From: VSJD01 sp964617825
GTDB taxonomy: Bacteria; Verrucomicrobiota; Kiritimatiellia; JAAZAB01
Length of the DNA: 64,000 nucleotides
Direction: 5' to 3'
NCBI GenBank assembly: GCA_964617825.1
Contig: CAZTWL010000002.1
Coordinates: 124,001-188,000, forward strand
The notes below the pieces were generated by a model. It worked only from the letters and a program-made list of their open reading frames with translations. It made no database searches and was not told the origin of the DNA. The position numbers and the translations under genes are program-made. This document shows, one piece after another, positions 45,965 to 55,429 of this stretch. Within the stretch, counting starts at the first letter, position 1. Each line of letters begins with the position of its first letter.

Positions 45965-46693
45965 ATGAAGCTGAAAGGCATAGTTCTCGCAGGCGGGACA
46001 GGATCGCGGCTGATGCCGTTGACCAAGGTCACGAATAAGCATCTCCTGCCGGTAGGGAATAAACCCATGATCTATTGCCCGATCGAAAAACTGATCGGCG
46101 CCGGCATCGACGAGATCTTGATTGTTACCGGCACGGAGCACATGGGCGACATGGTCAACCTCCTCGGCTCCGGCCGCGATTTTCACTGCCGGTTCACCTA
46201 CAAGGTCCAGGACGAGGCCGGCGGCATCGCCCAGGCCTTGAGTCTTGCCGAAAATTTTGCGCACGGCGCTCCCATGGCCGTCATTCTGGGCGACAATATT
46301 TTCGAGGATGCCCTGCTGCCGTATGCCGACGCCTTCCGCGCCCAAGCCAAAGGCGCCAGAATCATCGGCAAGGAAGTCAGCGATCCGGAGCGCTTCGGCG
46401 TGGCGGAAGTTGCCGGCGACCGCGTGCTTTCCATCGAGGAAAAGCCCAAGAAGCCGAAATCGAACATCGCCGTAACCGGGATTTATTTTTATGACGCCCA
46501 GGTTTTCGAAATCATCCGTAACTGCAAACCGAGCTCGCGCGGCGAGATGGAAATCACCGATGTCAACAACGCCTATATTAAACGCGGCGAATTGCATTTC
46601 GACCGCATGTCCGGATGGTGGAGCGACGCCGGCACGTTCCAGTCGCTGGCCTACGTCAACAGCCTGGTAGCGCGCAATCCGCCGAAAGTTTAG
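45965..46693 (+). CDS. rmlA: Glucose-1-phosphate thymidylyltransferase (short form)
   Basis: Makes dTDP-glucose, the first step of rhamnose supply. 242 residues with the nucleotidyltransferase signature VLAGGTGSRLMPLT, KHLLPVGNKPMI, VILGDNIFED and IEEKPKKPKSN. At 242 residues it is the short RmlA-like form, lacking the allosteric C-terminal part of the ~290-residue enterobacterial enzyme. AACGGAGAAA precedes the ATG. A perfect hairpin lies 18-34 bases upstream. Confidence 0.92.
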   Translation: MKLKGIVLAGGTGSRLMPLTKVTNKHLLPVGNKPMIYCPIEKLIGAGIDEILIVTGTEHMGDMVNLLGSGRDFHCRFTYKVQDEAGGIAQALSLAENFAHGAPMAVILGDNIFEDALLPYADAFRAQAKGARIIGKEVSDPERFGVAEVAGDRVLSIEEKPKKPKSNIAVTGIYFYDAQVFEIIRNCKPSSRGEMEITDVNNAYIKRGELHFDRMSGWWSDAGTFQSLAYVNSLVARNPPKV

Positions 46694-46833
46694 CACCCCG
46701 TGGCGATGCGTTCGGTCTGCGGCGCTCAAAGCATCAGACGACTCAGGTTGGCGCCGCACACGGCGACCAGCATCTCCGAAAGGCAGGTCAAAACCTTTGG
46801 CCTGGTTTCGATAACCTCTGAACGGATAAATTT

Positions 46834-47679
46834 ATGTCACAATCGATTACCATCCTCGGCGGACGCGGCATGCTGGGTTCGGACTTGACAACCACCCTGG
46901 CCCAGGCCGGGCATTCCATTCGTGTCCTGGACCTCCCGGAATTCGACTTGACCAATGCCGGCCACCTCGCGCAGGCCCTGGACGGCGCACAGGTTGTCGT
47001 CAATTGCGCGGCCTTCACGAACGTGGACCAGGCCGAAAAATCGGTCGACACCGCCCTGGCGGTAAACGGCACGGCCGTGGGCGCGCTGGGCGCGGTGGCC
47101 AAAAAACGCAATGTATTTGTCGTCCATATCTCCACCGATTTCGTTTTTGACGGCCGCCAAACAAGGCCATACGTCGAAACCGATCAACCCAACCCGATCA
47201 ACACCTACGGCCGGTCCAAGCTGGAAGGCGAACGGGCGCTTCAGCAATCCGCCTGCGCACACGCCATTATACGGGTACAGTGGAGCTACGGCCGCCATGG
47301 CGCCAACTTCATCAGCAAGATCCAGGAACGCGCCCGGAGCAGCTCCGCCTTGAAGGTAGTTGCGGACCAGATTGGCGCGCCAACCTGGACGGCCGACATG
47401 GCGCGGGCCATCGCGATCCTGATCCGCGACCGGCGCGAGGGGCTTTATCATTTTGCCAACGCCGGGTACGCCTCGCGCTTCGAGGTGGCCAGGCTGATTG
47501 CCGCAAAGCTAGGCTTGCCGGTTAAAATCATGCCTTGCGCCAGCGAGGAATTTCCGGCCCCGGCCCTGCGTCCCAAAAACTCGTGGTTCGACACGGCCAA
47601 AATCCAGTCCGTCCTGGATTTTCCGATCCGCTCATGGCAGGAGGCCCTGGCGGAATTTTTACAGAACGGGAAGGGCTGA
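46834..47679 (+). CDS. rmlD: dTDP-4-dehydrorhamnose reductase
   Basis: Last step of dTDP-L-rhamnose synthesis. 281 residues with the NADPH-binding ITILGGRGMLGSDL, NCAAFTNVDQAEKSVDTALAVN, STDFVFDG, and the active-site region INTYGRSKLEGE (Tyr and Lys). ADQIGAPTW is the RmlD motif later in the chain. It lies 140 bases after rmlA. rmlB is found separately at 61154. The end meets the convergent ROK kinase gene. Confidence 0.93.
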   Translation: MSQSITILGGRGMLGSDLTTTLAQAGHSIRVLDLPEFDLTNAGHLAQALDGAQVVVNCAAFTNVDQAEKSVDTALAVNGTAVGALGAVAKKRNVFVVHISTDFVFDGRQTRPYVETDQPNPINTYGRSKLEGERALQQSACAHAIIRVQWSYGRHGANFISKIQERARSSSALKVVADQIGAPTWTADMARAIAILIRDRREGLYHFANAGYASRFEVARLIAAKLGLPVKIMPCASEEFPAPALRPKNSWFDTAKIQSVLDFPIRSWQEALAEFLQNGKG

Positions 47680-47703
47680 TGCGCCCGGTGACCGCCGGGA
47701 TCT

Positions 47704-48651
47704 TCAAGCAACTTTTGCAAAAACATTCTGCGCCGCGCCGAGCAACGCCGAAAAGTCGATATTGGCGCCCGGTACCGCTTTGATTGCCATGCCCAACTCG
47801 CGCAGGCGCGCCGCGAAGGCGGGACCGAACAGATCGAATGATTTCGAAATCTGCCCGCCGAAAACCAGGTTTTCGATTGCGAATTCCTTAAAAACTCCAG
47901 CCAGCTCCTCGGCCATGATCCTACCGGCTTCGTAAAAGACCTTGCGCGCCAGCGGATCGTTTTGCACCCGAGCCCGTTGGGAGATTGCATACACATCCAG
48001 TCCGGATTCGGGAATCCCGGCATATTTGCCGTATTGGGCGATAAAACCCCGGCGCGAAATTCGATCCTCTAGAATTCCCTGGCCGAATGGCCGGTTAAAA
48101 ACGGCAACGCAGGGGCCGCCACGGCCGTTGTCCACGATGACTGAATTCCGCATTACGCCGAAACCGAGCCCGGTGCCGATGGTAATGGCCGCGACGTTCG
48201 CTACCCCCCGCACGGCCCCGGCCCAGTGCTCGCCAACCAGGAAGGCATGCACATCCTGCTGAAAGATAACCGGAGTTTTTTCGGTAAAATACGCCAGCCG
48301 GGCGAACTCCTCCCGCAAGGGAAGGTTCTTGATCGACCGGAACTTGTGATCCATCAGGCTTATGCCTCCGGCATAGTCAAAAGGGCCCGGCGTCGAAATT
48401 CCAACTCCGGTTATTTGCAACGCATGCGCGCGGGCGAATGCGAACGAAGCGTCAAAGACTTTTTCATAAGCGCCGATGACTTCCGCTTTCGAGCCGGAAA
48501 AAGACGCCGGCGTCTGCAGGAAGGACCCCGCGATTATCCCGCCGCCTGCCGCAACGAGGGCGGATTTGAAGTAAGTGCCGCCGGCATCGATCGCCAGGAC
48601 TGTTGGCTGGCGGCTGCCGCGGTCTTCGCCGGAGGCGCCTGCTGCCTTCAT
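47704..48651 (-). CDS. ROK-family sugar kinase
   Basis: 315 residues. The N-terminal ATP-binding motif VLAIDAGGTYFKSALV and the ROK-type GVGISTPGPFDY are present, with the catalytic Asp in IFQQDVHAFLVGEHWAG and phosphate-binding AITIGTGLGFGV. The usual ROK CxCGxxGC zinc motif is missing; instead there is a GPCVAVFNRPFGQ stretch, so the typical zinc site seems lost. The start codon overlaps the stop of the phosphomannose isomerase-like gene by one base (TAATG), so translation is coupled. It probably phosphorylates the sugar handled by the operon. Confidence 0.85.
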   Translation of the reverse strand: MKAAGASGEDRGSRQPTVLAIDAGGTYFKSALVAAGGGIIAGSFLQTPASFSGSKAEVIGAYEKVFDASFAFARAHALQITGVGISTPGPFDYAGGISLMDHKFRSIKNLPLREEFARLAYFTEKTPVIFQQDVHAFLVGEHWAGAVRGVANVAAITIGTGLGFGVMRNSVIVDNGRGGPCVAVFNRPFGQGILEDRISRRGFIAQYGKYAGIPESGLDVYAISQRARVQNDPLARKVFYEAGRIMAEELAGVFKEFAIENLVFGGQISKSFDLFGPAFAARLRELGMAIKAVPGANIDFSALLGAAQNVFAKVA

Positions 48652-50513
48652 TATATTAATCCGCTGAAATTGTTCTTTAAATGCGTTTTATGCACGCAGA
48701 CCGGCTGGTTGCCAAGGTTGCGGATGACATAAGGGCCGACGTTTGCCGGGACAACGACCACGTCAAGATAGTTCTGGATATAGCGGCGTTCCGGATTGTT
48801 TTTGGCGAAAACGGCGACTTTTTCGCCGTCAACCAGTGTCAGAACATGGAAGACGCCCTTGGTGTCGCCTTCGATTTCCTTCTCGAACTCATAGCGGTAC
48901 AGCCCGAAATAAAGCAGCGGGTTTTCGCCGACAGCGTACTCCGCCCAGCCCTTGCCTTTGCGGAGCAGGCGTGGTCCTTGCACGATGTTTTCCCTGACCC
49001 AGGCGCCGGTGCGCTCCGTCCGGAGCACCTTTTCACCGTGATAGGTATGGATGGGGCGCGGAATGCCATCGAGGTCCTGCCGGAGGTAATCGTACAGCTT
49101 GAAGGTATAGGAACCAACCGTCAGGCTGCCGATCTCGAGGATGACCTGGTTGCGGCCGGAGGAGTGGACCGTGCCCGCCGGGAGCATGACCTGAATGCCT
49201 GGCTTGGATTCGATGTGGTTGATGTACTTTTCATAATCGACCGGCTTACAATCAGTTTCGGATTTTTTCGCCGCGGCAATGAATTCAGCCGCGTCGGCGC
49301 CATCCTGCAATCCGACAAAAGTCCTGGCGCCATGGCCCGTGGCAACAATGTAGTAGCTTTCATCCTGCCGGCCATGCTCGTTGAAATTCTGCGCCGCATA
49401 GGCTTTGTCGGGATGCACTTGGATGGACATATTGCCGCTGCTGTGATACGAATCGTCGTAATTGAAACGGATCGGGAAATAGCCGTTAAACGTCCGGGTG
49501 CATTCCTTGCCCATCAACGGGACAGCTTCCCTGTTGACAAAGGTAAAGAAGGGGATTTCCAGCAGATGCGCGCCCGCCTGCACCAGCAGGCTGACCTCAA
49601 GCGGAATGAGATCGAACACCCAGGCGCAATTTTTCATTGCATCCGGAAGCTTCCTCAATTTCTTGATGTAATGGCCGCCCCAAACGCCCTCCAGATAGAC
49701 CGGCTTGCAGCGGAACGGATATTTAACGAGCGCCGCGCAGATTTCGGCAAATGCTTCCCTGGGCACGAGCTTCATCGTTTCCGGATTGTCGCTGGCAATG
49801 TAATAATCGATCAGATCGCCCTTGACCAGTTCGGCGCGCAGATGCATCGTCAGCTCAAAATCGTAATAATAGCAGCGGCGCATCATCGCCTTGAAGGGGC
49901 GCGCATGACTGTCGCCAAAATTCTTGAAACGGCCGTCCTTGATCCTGAGAATCGCCTGCTTGGGCGTGATATCGAAGTAAACGATGGCATCGACGAACGG
50001 GCGCAACTCACGAAAGGCGGCGCCGGGGCCGCCCAGAATAATCGCCGTCTTACCGGCGCTCCGCTTTTGCACCGCGCCGAGCCGTTTTTTCAGCAGGGCC
50101 AACCAGACACGTTCAAACAGGGTTTCAAAGCCGCCCTCGAACAATTTGCCAAAGAGCAAAACCGGGTCTTTCTCCCGGTCGTTCGGCAGATTGGCCGCCA
50201 GCATTTTGTCAAGTTCCCGCGCCGATTTATAGCCGGCCGCCACATCGATAATTTCGGCCGTTATCCCGGCAACGGAAAGCGCCTGGGCCACCAGGTTGGC
50301 GCACTGCTCCCATTCGACGCCGACATAGCCATCCAGCGCCAGGATGAAGCTCTTTTTTTTGCCGGACTGCAAACGGCGTTCGATCGCATCGGCGAGATGC
50401 AAGGCGATTTTCCGCGGCCCGACAACGATCGCATCGATCGCCTTTGCGGAAAGGGCCGGACAGTTCACGGCCGACTGGTCGTCATACGGATACGGGTTAA
50501 ACATGAAACTCAT
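48651..50513 (-). CDS. Kinase-like/class I mannose-6-phosphate isomerase fusion
   Basis: 620 residues. The N-terminal ~200 residues resemble a uridine-kinase/phosphoribulokinase fold (KKSFILALDGYVGVEWEQCANLVAQAL, DPVLLFGKLFEGGF). The canonical GxxxxGK P-loop is not visible, so this part may not bind ATP. The C-terminal part (about 300-600) is a phosphomannose isomerase-type cupin: FNYDDSYHSSGNMSIQVHPDKAYAA (metal ligands Gln and His) and MLPAGTVHSSGRNQVILEIG. It is coupled to the ROK kinase gene and follows the AraA/FucI-like gene. It may act on the product of that isomerase. Confidence 0.82.
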   Translation of the reverse strand: MSFMFNPYPYDDQSAVNCPALSAKAIDAIVVGPRKIALHLADAIERRLQSGKKKSFILALDGYVGVEWEQCANLVAQALSVAGITAEIIDVAAGYKSARELDKMLAANLPNDREKDPVLLFGKLFEGGFETLFERVWLALLKKRLGAVQKRSAGKTAIILGGPGAAFRELRPFVDAIVYFDITPKQAILRIKDGRFKNFGDSHARPFKAMMRRCYYYDFELTMHLRAELVKGDLIDYYIASDNPETMKLVPREAFAEICAALVKYPFRCKPVYLEGVWGGHYIKKLRKLPDAMKNCAWVFDLIPLEVSLLVQAGAHLLEIPFFTFVNREAVPLMGKECTRTFNGYFPIRFNYDDSYHSSGNMSIQVHPDKAYAAQNFNEHGRQDESYYIVATGHGARTFVGLQDGADAAEFIAAAKKSETDCKPVDYEKYINHIESKPGIQVMLPAGTVHSSGRNQVILEIGSLTVGSYTFKLYDYLRQDLDGIPRPIHTYHGEKVLRTERTGAWVRENIVQGPRLLRKGKGWAEYAVGENPLLYFGLYRYEFEKEIEGDTKGVFHVLTLVDGEKVAVFAKNNPERRYIQNYLDVVVVPANVGPYVIRNLGNQPVCVHKTHLKNNFSGLI

Positions 50514-50657
50514 GCCGATCTTCCCCTCGATTATGCTTTTTACCGACAGTTACTATGGGTTCGATAACCGCGAGCCGGTGGCGGATGTTTTTGCCGGCAA
50601 CACCCGCCTTCCGATCCCGTGGCGGCTCTGCTGCGCAACGAAACAGGCCGAGTCCAT

Positions 50658-52094
50658 TCATGTGCCCGGCGCATGCCATTCGAATCCGTTGATTTTGGCG
50701 AAAAGCTGCAGTTCCTTGCGCCAATCGCCTTCGACCACTGCAAAATGCTGGGTTGCGCCGACGGCAACAATCTTTTCGAACAGCTGCGTGACCGGACATT
50801 CCGGCCTGAAATCCGAATGCGAGTAGCTGCACAGGCTATGCTTGCCGGGCAGGGATTCGGCGACAAAACAGACGATCTTATACTTGCCGCCGATCTCGGA
50901 AAAATGCGCGATCGTCTTTTTCCCGGGCGGGATGCGATACCAGGCGAAAGGAGCGCCGGCATACTTGAACGACGTCTTGGCAAAGCGAACATCGCGCGCA
51001 ACCCGCACCAGCTTGCGGAACCGCGCGTCCGTATGATCGTTAGGCCCGGCATGGCCGGCGGCAAAGATGTTCGCCGCTTTTTCGACATGAAACGGCTCGA
51101 TAAAGTTGACGTGTTTCCCGGTCAGTTGCTTGAGCACATATACCATGGTCCCCGCTCCCAGATCCCCTTCCGGAACGAGGATCGCTTCGCGCGCATTGAA
51201 CGAGGGGTGATAAAATCCCGGACGGAGACCGATGGTTTTAAAAAGCTCGTGGTCGACATCGTTGAGAACCAGCGCGTCCAGGCCCAGTTTTTCAGCCAGC
51301 GCCGCCAAAGCCAGCGAGGCGCGCGCGGATTCGAGGAAAAGACGCTCGTCCACATCTTTTTCCACGGCATACAAGCCGGCGAGTTCGCGCATATAGGCCG
51401 CCGCCGCACCGTTTGGAATGGCTTCGATTTCCGCCTTCAGCCTGGCATAGCTGATGAAATTGAGTTCCGGGCCCACCTTCGCAAAAATATCATACGGGTC
51501 GATATACGTCGACCACATGATTTCATTATAGTTGGCGGCCAAACCAAATCGCGCGCGCCGCAACCTGGAGCGCGCCCGGGAGGCGCAGGCAAACGCGCTG
51601 ATCCGACCGGCGGCTGCCGCGAAATCATCGACCACCACTTCAATGTTTTTCCCGAATCTGGCGATCGAACCGGAACCTTCCAGGCTCCCCACCAGGCCGC
51701 CCTGCGCCAGAAACTCCATAAAATCGTCATCCGAGCGCGTGTTCCGGAAAGGCATTTTCGAAAGGACCGGCAGATAGAGCAGCAACGGGAGATCGTACAT
51801 ATCGCGCAGGAACGCGATCCATGAAAAATCCTCGCTCCATGAAAGGAAGGAGCAGATCACACAATCGACTTTTGCCTCCAAAAACGCCCTGATCGCCCGA
51901 TCGACTTCGCCGCGCTCATAGACCACGCCGGGGAAAACCGGCTCGACAATGGCGTCCAGCTGCTTTAGAAACTTTTGCGCATATTTTGACTTGCGGGTTT
52001 CGTAATCGCCCTGACGGGTATCGGCGCCCAACTTCCGGAATCGGCGGCAACCGATCAGTAATATGCCAACTTTCGGTTTTGCGGTTTTGATCAT
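50658..52094 (-). CDS. L-arabinose/L-fucose isomerase-like protein
   Basis: 478 residues, a sugar isomerase of the AraA/FucI superfamily by overall layout. It has an N-terminal Rossmann-like region (KPKVGILLIGCRRFRKLG, VDCVICSFLSWSEDFSW), then the central region and a C-terminal domain rich in His and Asp (ALVLNDVDHELFK, REAILVPEGDLGAGTM, CSYSHSDFRPE). The superfamily needs Mn2+ bound by Glu, Asp and His, and candidates are visible. The start at 52094 follows GGAGAGGAAA. The substrate sugar is unknown, and the match is to the superfamily rather than to one enzyme. Confidence 0.7.
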   Translation of the reverse strand: MIKTAKPKVGILLIGCRRFRKLGADTRQGDYETRKSKYAQKFLKQLDAIVEPVFPGVVYERGEVDRAIRAFLEAKVDCVICSFLSWSEDFSWIAFLRDMYDLPLLLYLPVLSKMPFRNTRSDDDFMEFLAQGGLVGSLEGSGSIARFGKNIEVVVDDFAAAAGRISAFACASRARSRLRRARFGLAANYNEIMWSTYIDPYDIFAKVGPELNFISYARLKAEIEAIPNGAAAAYMRELAGLYAVEKDVDERLFLESARASLALAALAEKLGLDALVLNDVDHELFKTIGLRPGFYHPSFNAREAILVPEGDLGAGTMVYVLKQLTGKHVNFIEPFHVEKAANIFAAGHAGPNDHTDARFRKLVRVARDVRFAKTSFKYAGAPFAWYRIPPGKKTIAHFSEIGGKYKIVCFVAESLPGKHSLCSYSHSDFRPECPVTQLFEKIVAVGATQHFAVVEGDWRKELQLFAKINGFEWHAPGT

Positions 52095-52185
52095 TATTTC
52101 CTCTCCGGCCGCATGGTTGCGGCCGCACCGACTCGGGCCGCGCTCTGCGCCGAGCACGGCCTGCCCCGGCGCCCAGATGCCAATC

Positions 52186-53034
52186 TCATTTGACGAATTT
52201 ATAACTTTTCTTCACATAGCTCCATGAGCGGTTTTTATCGCGCAGGCTAAGGATGATCGTAATTAAATCCACGATTGCAAATTGGGCGGCTCTTGACCGC
52301 ATCGCTCCCAGGCGGATCGCATGCTCCCCGCCGCAGGCGGTCAAAAACAGGCTGTCGGCCAGACGCGCCAGGGAACTGCCCTCAAAACCGGTTATCGCCG
52401 AAACATATATGTTTTTTTTGCGCGCCGCTTGCGCCAGATTGACGATCTCGGCGGTTTCCCCCGAGTGTGAAAAGAGAATCAACACATCGTTCCGGTCAAG
52501 ATAACCAAGGAACATTTTCCACATTTCATTATCGGGGTAACAAATCGTGTGGATCCCCTGCCGCATCAGCTTGATATTCAGATCTTCCGCCGCCAAGCGC
52601 GAAGCCCCGGCGCCGCAGAGCATCGTCATCTTCGCCGCCGCTATTCGTGCGGTCAGTTCGTCGAACACGGCCTCCTTGGCATTGCCCAGCGTCTCTTTCA
52701 AAGTGGCGGCGTTCAACTGCAACAATCGGTTGCATAAATCTTGAAAACCGCCGTTTGGCGTTTTGCCCGCATTGTTTTCGTAATCTTCCCAGAGCATGCC
52801 CGTCTGCCGCGCAATGGCCAGCTTTAATTCGGCATACCCGCTATAATTGAGCTGCTGCGCGAACCTGACCACGGTAGTCTGGTCGCAGCCGCAGGACTTG
52901 GCCAATTCCTTGGCGTTTTTTTCCAGAATATCCGCCGGACTGTTCAGCAGGACATCCGCCAATATTTTCTTTTTTTTGCCCAGCCGCGAGTACATCCGGC
53001 TGATCGATCTGCGGTAATCGTCCTGCTTGCTCAT
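52186..53034 (-). CDS. RpiR-family transcriptional regulator
   Basis: 282 residues. The N-terminal HTH (about 20-75) has ILEKNAKELAKSCGCDQTTVVRFAQQLNYSGYAELK. The C-terminal SIS sugar-phosphate-binding domain (about 125-250) has MLCGAGASRLAAEDLNIKL and LILFSHSGETAEIVNLAQAARKK. It leads a same-strand group with isomerase, isomerase-kinase fusion and ROK kinase, so it likely senses a sugar phosphate of that pathway. Two identical-spaced palindromes 19-68 bases upstream are the probable operators. Confidence 0.9.
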   Translation of the reverse strand: MSKQDDYRRSISRMYSRLGKKKKILADVLLNSPADILEKNAKELAKSCGCDQTTVVRFAQQLNYSGYAELKLAIARQTGMLWEDYENNAGKTPNGGFQDLCNRLLQLNAATLKETLGNAKEAVFDELTARIAAAKMTMLCGAGASRLAAEDLNIKLMRQGIHTICYPDNEMWKMFLGYLDRNDVLILFSHSGETAEIVNLAQAARKKNIYVSAITGFEGSSLARLADSLFLTACGGEHAIRLGAMRSRAAQFAIVDLITIILSLRDKNRSWSYVKKSYKFVK

Positions 53035-53052
53035 GAAATTACATCCCGCTCA

Positions 53053-53073
53053 AAAAGCATCATAATTGCTTTT
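53053..53073. promoter_or_regulatory. RpiR operator candidate 1
   Basis: AAAAGC at 53053-53058 and GCTTTT at 53068-53073, separated by nine bases. Perfect arms. It lies 18 bases beyond the rpiR start codon, on the promoter side. Confidence 0.6.
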
Positions 53074-53081
53074 GATTTATG

Positions 53082-53102
53082 AAAAGCCATTTCGTTGCTT
53101 TT
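53082..53102. promoter_or_regulatory. RpiR operator candidate 2
   Basis: AAAAGC at 53082-53087 and GCTTTT at 53097-53102, again nine bases apart. Its centre is 29 bases from that of site 1, close to three helical turns. Confidence 0.6.
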
Positions 53103-53367
53103 GTCAATTGAATTTTTCCGGTTTGGGCGCCGCCTTGGCCTGGCCGCTGGAACCAGCGCGTTTTCCCGGTTTCTTAACAATGACAGAAAATCGCGGCGCA
53201 AAGATGCCCGCGCTACCTGATTGCCGGCATGCGGACAGATCGGCAGGATGCATTGGCCGAATACCTATCGAATCGCGCATTTATTTGCATATTGGTATAA
53301 TTATCGCTATACTTTAAATATAGATGGAAAGCTATTGTGGTTAAATTGAACCTAAGCGGGGCAGGTT

Positions 53368-54387
53368 ATGAAAAATTATTTCGTGATTCTATGCGGACTG
53401 GCAATCGGGTTATGGAATGCTCAACTGGCCATGGCCGAGTCTGCAAGAGTGTCCAACGATTTTGACGGCGACGGCAAGACTGATCCGGCCATCTATTGCC
53501 CGGGCACGGGACAGTGGCTGGTCTTTCTGATCGGCAGCCAGACGGTGACCAATGTCATCACTTCTGGCGGTAAAAACAGCCTGCCGGCGCCCGGCGACTT
53601 CGATGGCGACGGCAAGACCGATTTTGTTGTCTTCGACTCCACCACGGGCAACTGGTGTGGCCAACTTAGTACCGGGGGGGAAGGCGAAGCTAACTTTGGC
53701 CAGCCCGGTTCCTGGCCGGTGCCGGCCGATTATGACGGGGATCGCGTTACCGACCTTGGCGTCTATGACCCCATGACCGGCATATGGTCGCTTTATTCCC
53801 TCAGCAAGGGATGGTGGGCATCGCTCCAGTGGGGATTCCTGGGCGATTTTCGCCCCTGGGAAAACCCGAAAACATACACGGTCCTGCCCATGCCGTTCGA
53901 TTATAACCAGGATGGCATGGACGATTTCGCTTATTACTACCGTGGCACGAATATGCCGTCTTCGGGTGGATCGATTTATTATGTCCGCACGGGCACATCG
54001 GAAAATTATACCTGGGGCTCCTCGGGATCCCTGCCCGCGCCAGGCAATTACCAGATATGGCCGGACGACTCGGAATTTCCGCAGGGTCTGTGCGCCTACA
54101 AACTGACAACTGCGGAATGGGGCATTCCCTATCGCTCCGCATTTTACATGGGCACTTACGGCCAGACGCTGCCGGTGAGCGCCGGCGATTATGACGGCAA
54201 CGGCTATGACGACAATGCCACTTACAACTATGTAACCGGCGAATGGACCATTATCTACAACACGGGCACAGTCGCCGTGGATGGCCGTGAAAAAGTCTCC
54301 GGTTTCTTCGGCGGACCGGCAGCTGTGCCCGCCAATATCTATTCCACGATTTACGCTTTGGCCCGCTATTCGCCAAAGCCGTGGTGA
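53368..54387 (+). CDS. Secreted FG-GAP/VCBS-repeat protein
   Basis: 339 residues. A signal peptide (MKNYFVILCGLAIGLWN...AMA) is predicted, with cleavage near residue 23. Repeats of the FG-GAP type follow, each with a Ca2+-binding DxDGDGxTD loop: FDGDGKTDPAIY, FDGDGKTDFVVF, YDGDRVTDLGVY, YNQDGMDDFAYY and YDGNGYDDNATY. These form beta-propeller blades. Such proteins bind surfaces or sugars outside the cell. It shares the divergent promoter region with the RpiR gene but no functional link is shown. Confidence 0.88.
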   Translation: MKNYFVILCGLAIGLWNAQLAMAESARVSNDFDGDGKTDPAIYCPGTGQWLVFLIGSQTVTNVITSGGKNSLPAPGDFDGDGKTDFVVFDSTTGNWCGQLSTGGEGEANFGQPGSWPVPADYDGDRVTDLGVYDPMTGIWSLYSLSKGWWASLQWGFLGDFRPWENPKTYTVLPMPFDYNQDGMDDFAYYYRGTNMPSSGGSIYYVRTGTSENYTWGSSGSLPAPGNYQIWPDDSEFPQGLCAYKLTTAEWGIPYRSAFYMGTYGQTLPVSAGDYDGNGYDDNATYNYVTGEWTIIYNTGTVAVDGREKVSGFFGGPAAVPANIYSTIYALARYSPKPW

Positions 54388-54409
54388 CGGCTCAGCCAAA
54401 GGCTGCGTT

Positions 54410-55423
54410 CTACCGGTTGCAAGCTGCGGCATAAACTTCGCCATAGGCCGCCAGCATGGGCATAAGCGCGAAGTCGGTGCAACCGCGCTGGAGGGCTTTT
54501 GCCTGACATGCGCCGTAATTATTCATAAGTCTTTGGATCGCCGCGCGCAAGTCATCCGGCGCAAGTTTGGGCACAACCACCCCGCATTGCGTCTCCGCCA
54601 CGTAATCGGCCATGGGAATGCAGCCGCTGACCAGCACCGGCTTGCCGGCCGCCAGCGATTCCATCAGGGAGTGCGGATAGGCCTTGACCAGCTTGTCCGT
54701 TTCCGCCAGGACGATGGTGGCGTGCACCCGCGCCAGCAACCGGTCGACATCCGTGGCTTCATTAATTATTTCCACGCGCCGGCCCAGGCCGCGCCGCGCA
54801 ATATGCCGCTCCAGTTCAGTGCGCAGGAGCCCGCGCCAAAGAAATACCAGACGCAGCGGCAGCGACCCGGCAACATCCAGGAGCAGGTCGATGCCCTTCG
54901 TCTGGAATTGACGTTTGATCCAGGGCGCAGATCCTACCAACAGGACAAGTTCTTCGCGCAAAGGAAGAGACACGGGATTGAAATGCTCCACAGCAATACC
55001 CGGCCGAATGATCCGATAGCGCACCGAACGCATAGCCTTAAGCACGGCTTCGTCCCGCGGGTTGCACGAAACGATGGTATGGACCATTTTCAGCCAATCA
55101 CCAGGCCCGGACCGGAGATCCGTCCCCACACCCGTTATTGCCGAATAAATCAACGGCTTATGCAGAACCTTCAACCAGGGAAAAGGATAGAGTGTGGCAT
55201 AATACAGATGGTGCAGGTCCACAGAGGGTTCAAGTTGCCGCAGGGCAGAGCGCTGGTGAAGGCCGTATAGTCTTTTAGGAAATATACGGCTGGGCCGGGA
55301 CAGCGGATAAAGCTGAAGGCATTCGCCGCCAAACCGGTCACGCAGGGACGCGATCTCCTGGAATACCGCATCCGTGCCCGGGATGGGCGGGACCGGCGAA
55401 GTAAGATGATACAGGATATTCAT
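54410..55423 (-). CDS. Glycosyltransferase, GT4-like
   Basis: 337 residues. The C-terminal half shows the GT-B donor site: LLVGSAPWIKRQFQTKGIDLLLDVAGSL, VEIINEATDVDRLLARVHATIVLAETDKLVKAYPHSLMESLAAGKPVLVSG (the E-x7-E-like segment). The N-terminal half is less conserved. It is last of the visible minus-strand glycosyltransferase group. A 43-codon open frame lies six bases upstream. Confidence 0.84.
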   Translation of the reverse strand: MNILYHLTSPVPPIPGTDAVFQEIASLRDRFGGECLQLYPLSRPSRIFPKRLYGLHQRSALRQLEPSVDLHHLYYATLYPFPWLKVLHKPLIYSAITGVGTDLRSGPGDWLKMVHTIVSCNPRDEAVLKAMRSVRYRIIRPGIAVEHFNPVSLPLREELVLLVGSAPWIKRQFQTKGIDLLLDVAGSLPLRLVFLWRGLLRTELERHIARRGLGRRVEIINEATDVDRLLARVHATIVLAETDKLVKAYPHSLMESLAAGKPVLVSGCIPMADYVAETQCGVVVPKLAPDDLRAAIQRLMNNYGACQAKALQRGCTDFALMPMLAAYGEVYAAACNR

Positions 55424-55429
55424 ATTTTG

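Larger units (their letters stand above)
53035..53367. other. Divergent region between rpiR-type gene and FG-GAP gene
   Basis: 333 bases without a supported gene. It holds two palindromes of the form AAAAGC-N9-GCTTTT (53053-53073 and 53082-53102). Toward 53300 it is AT-rich (TATTTGCATATTGGTATAATT), a likely promoter area for the FG-GAP gene. Confidence 0.55.

Noticed and set aside
48681..50567. Open frame of 628 codons on the plus strand
   Set aside because: It is antisense to the phosphomannose isomerase fusion, which has real motifs. Composition explains it.
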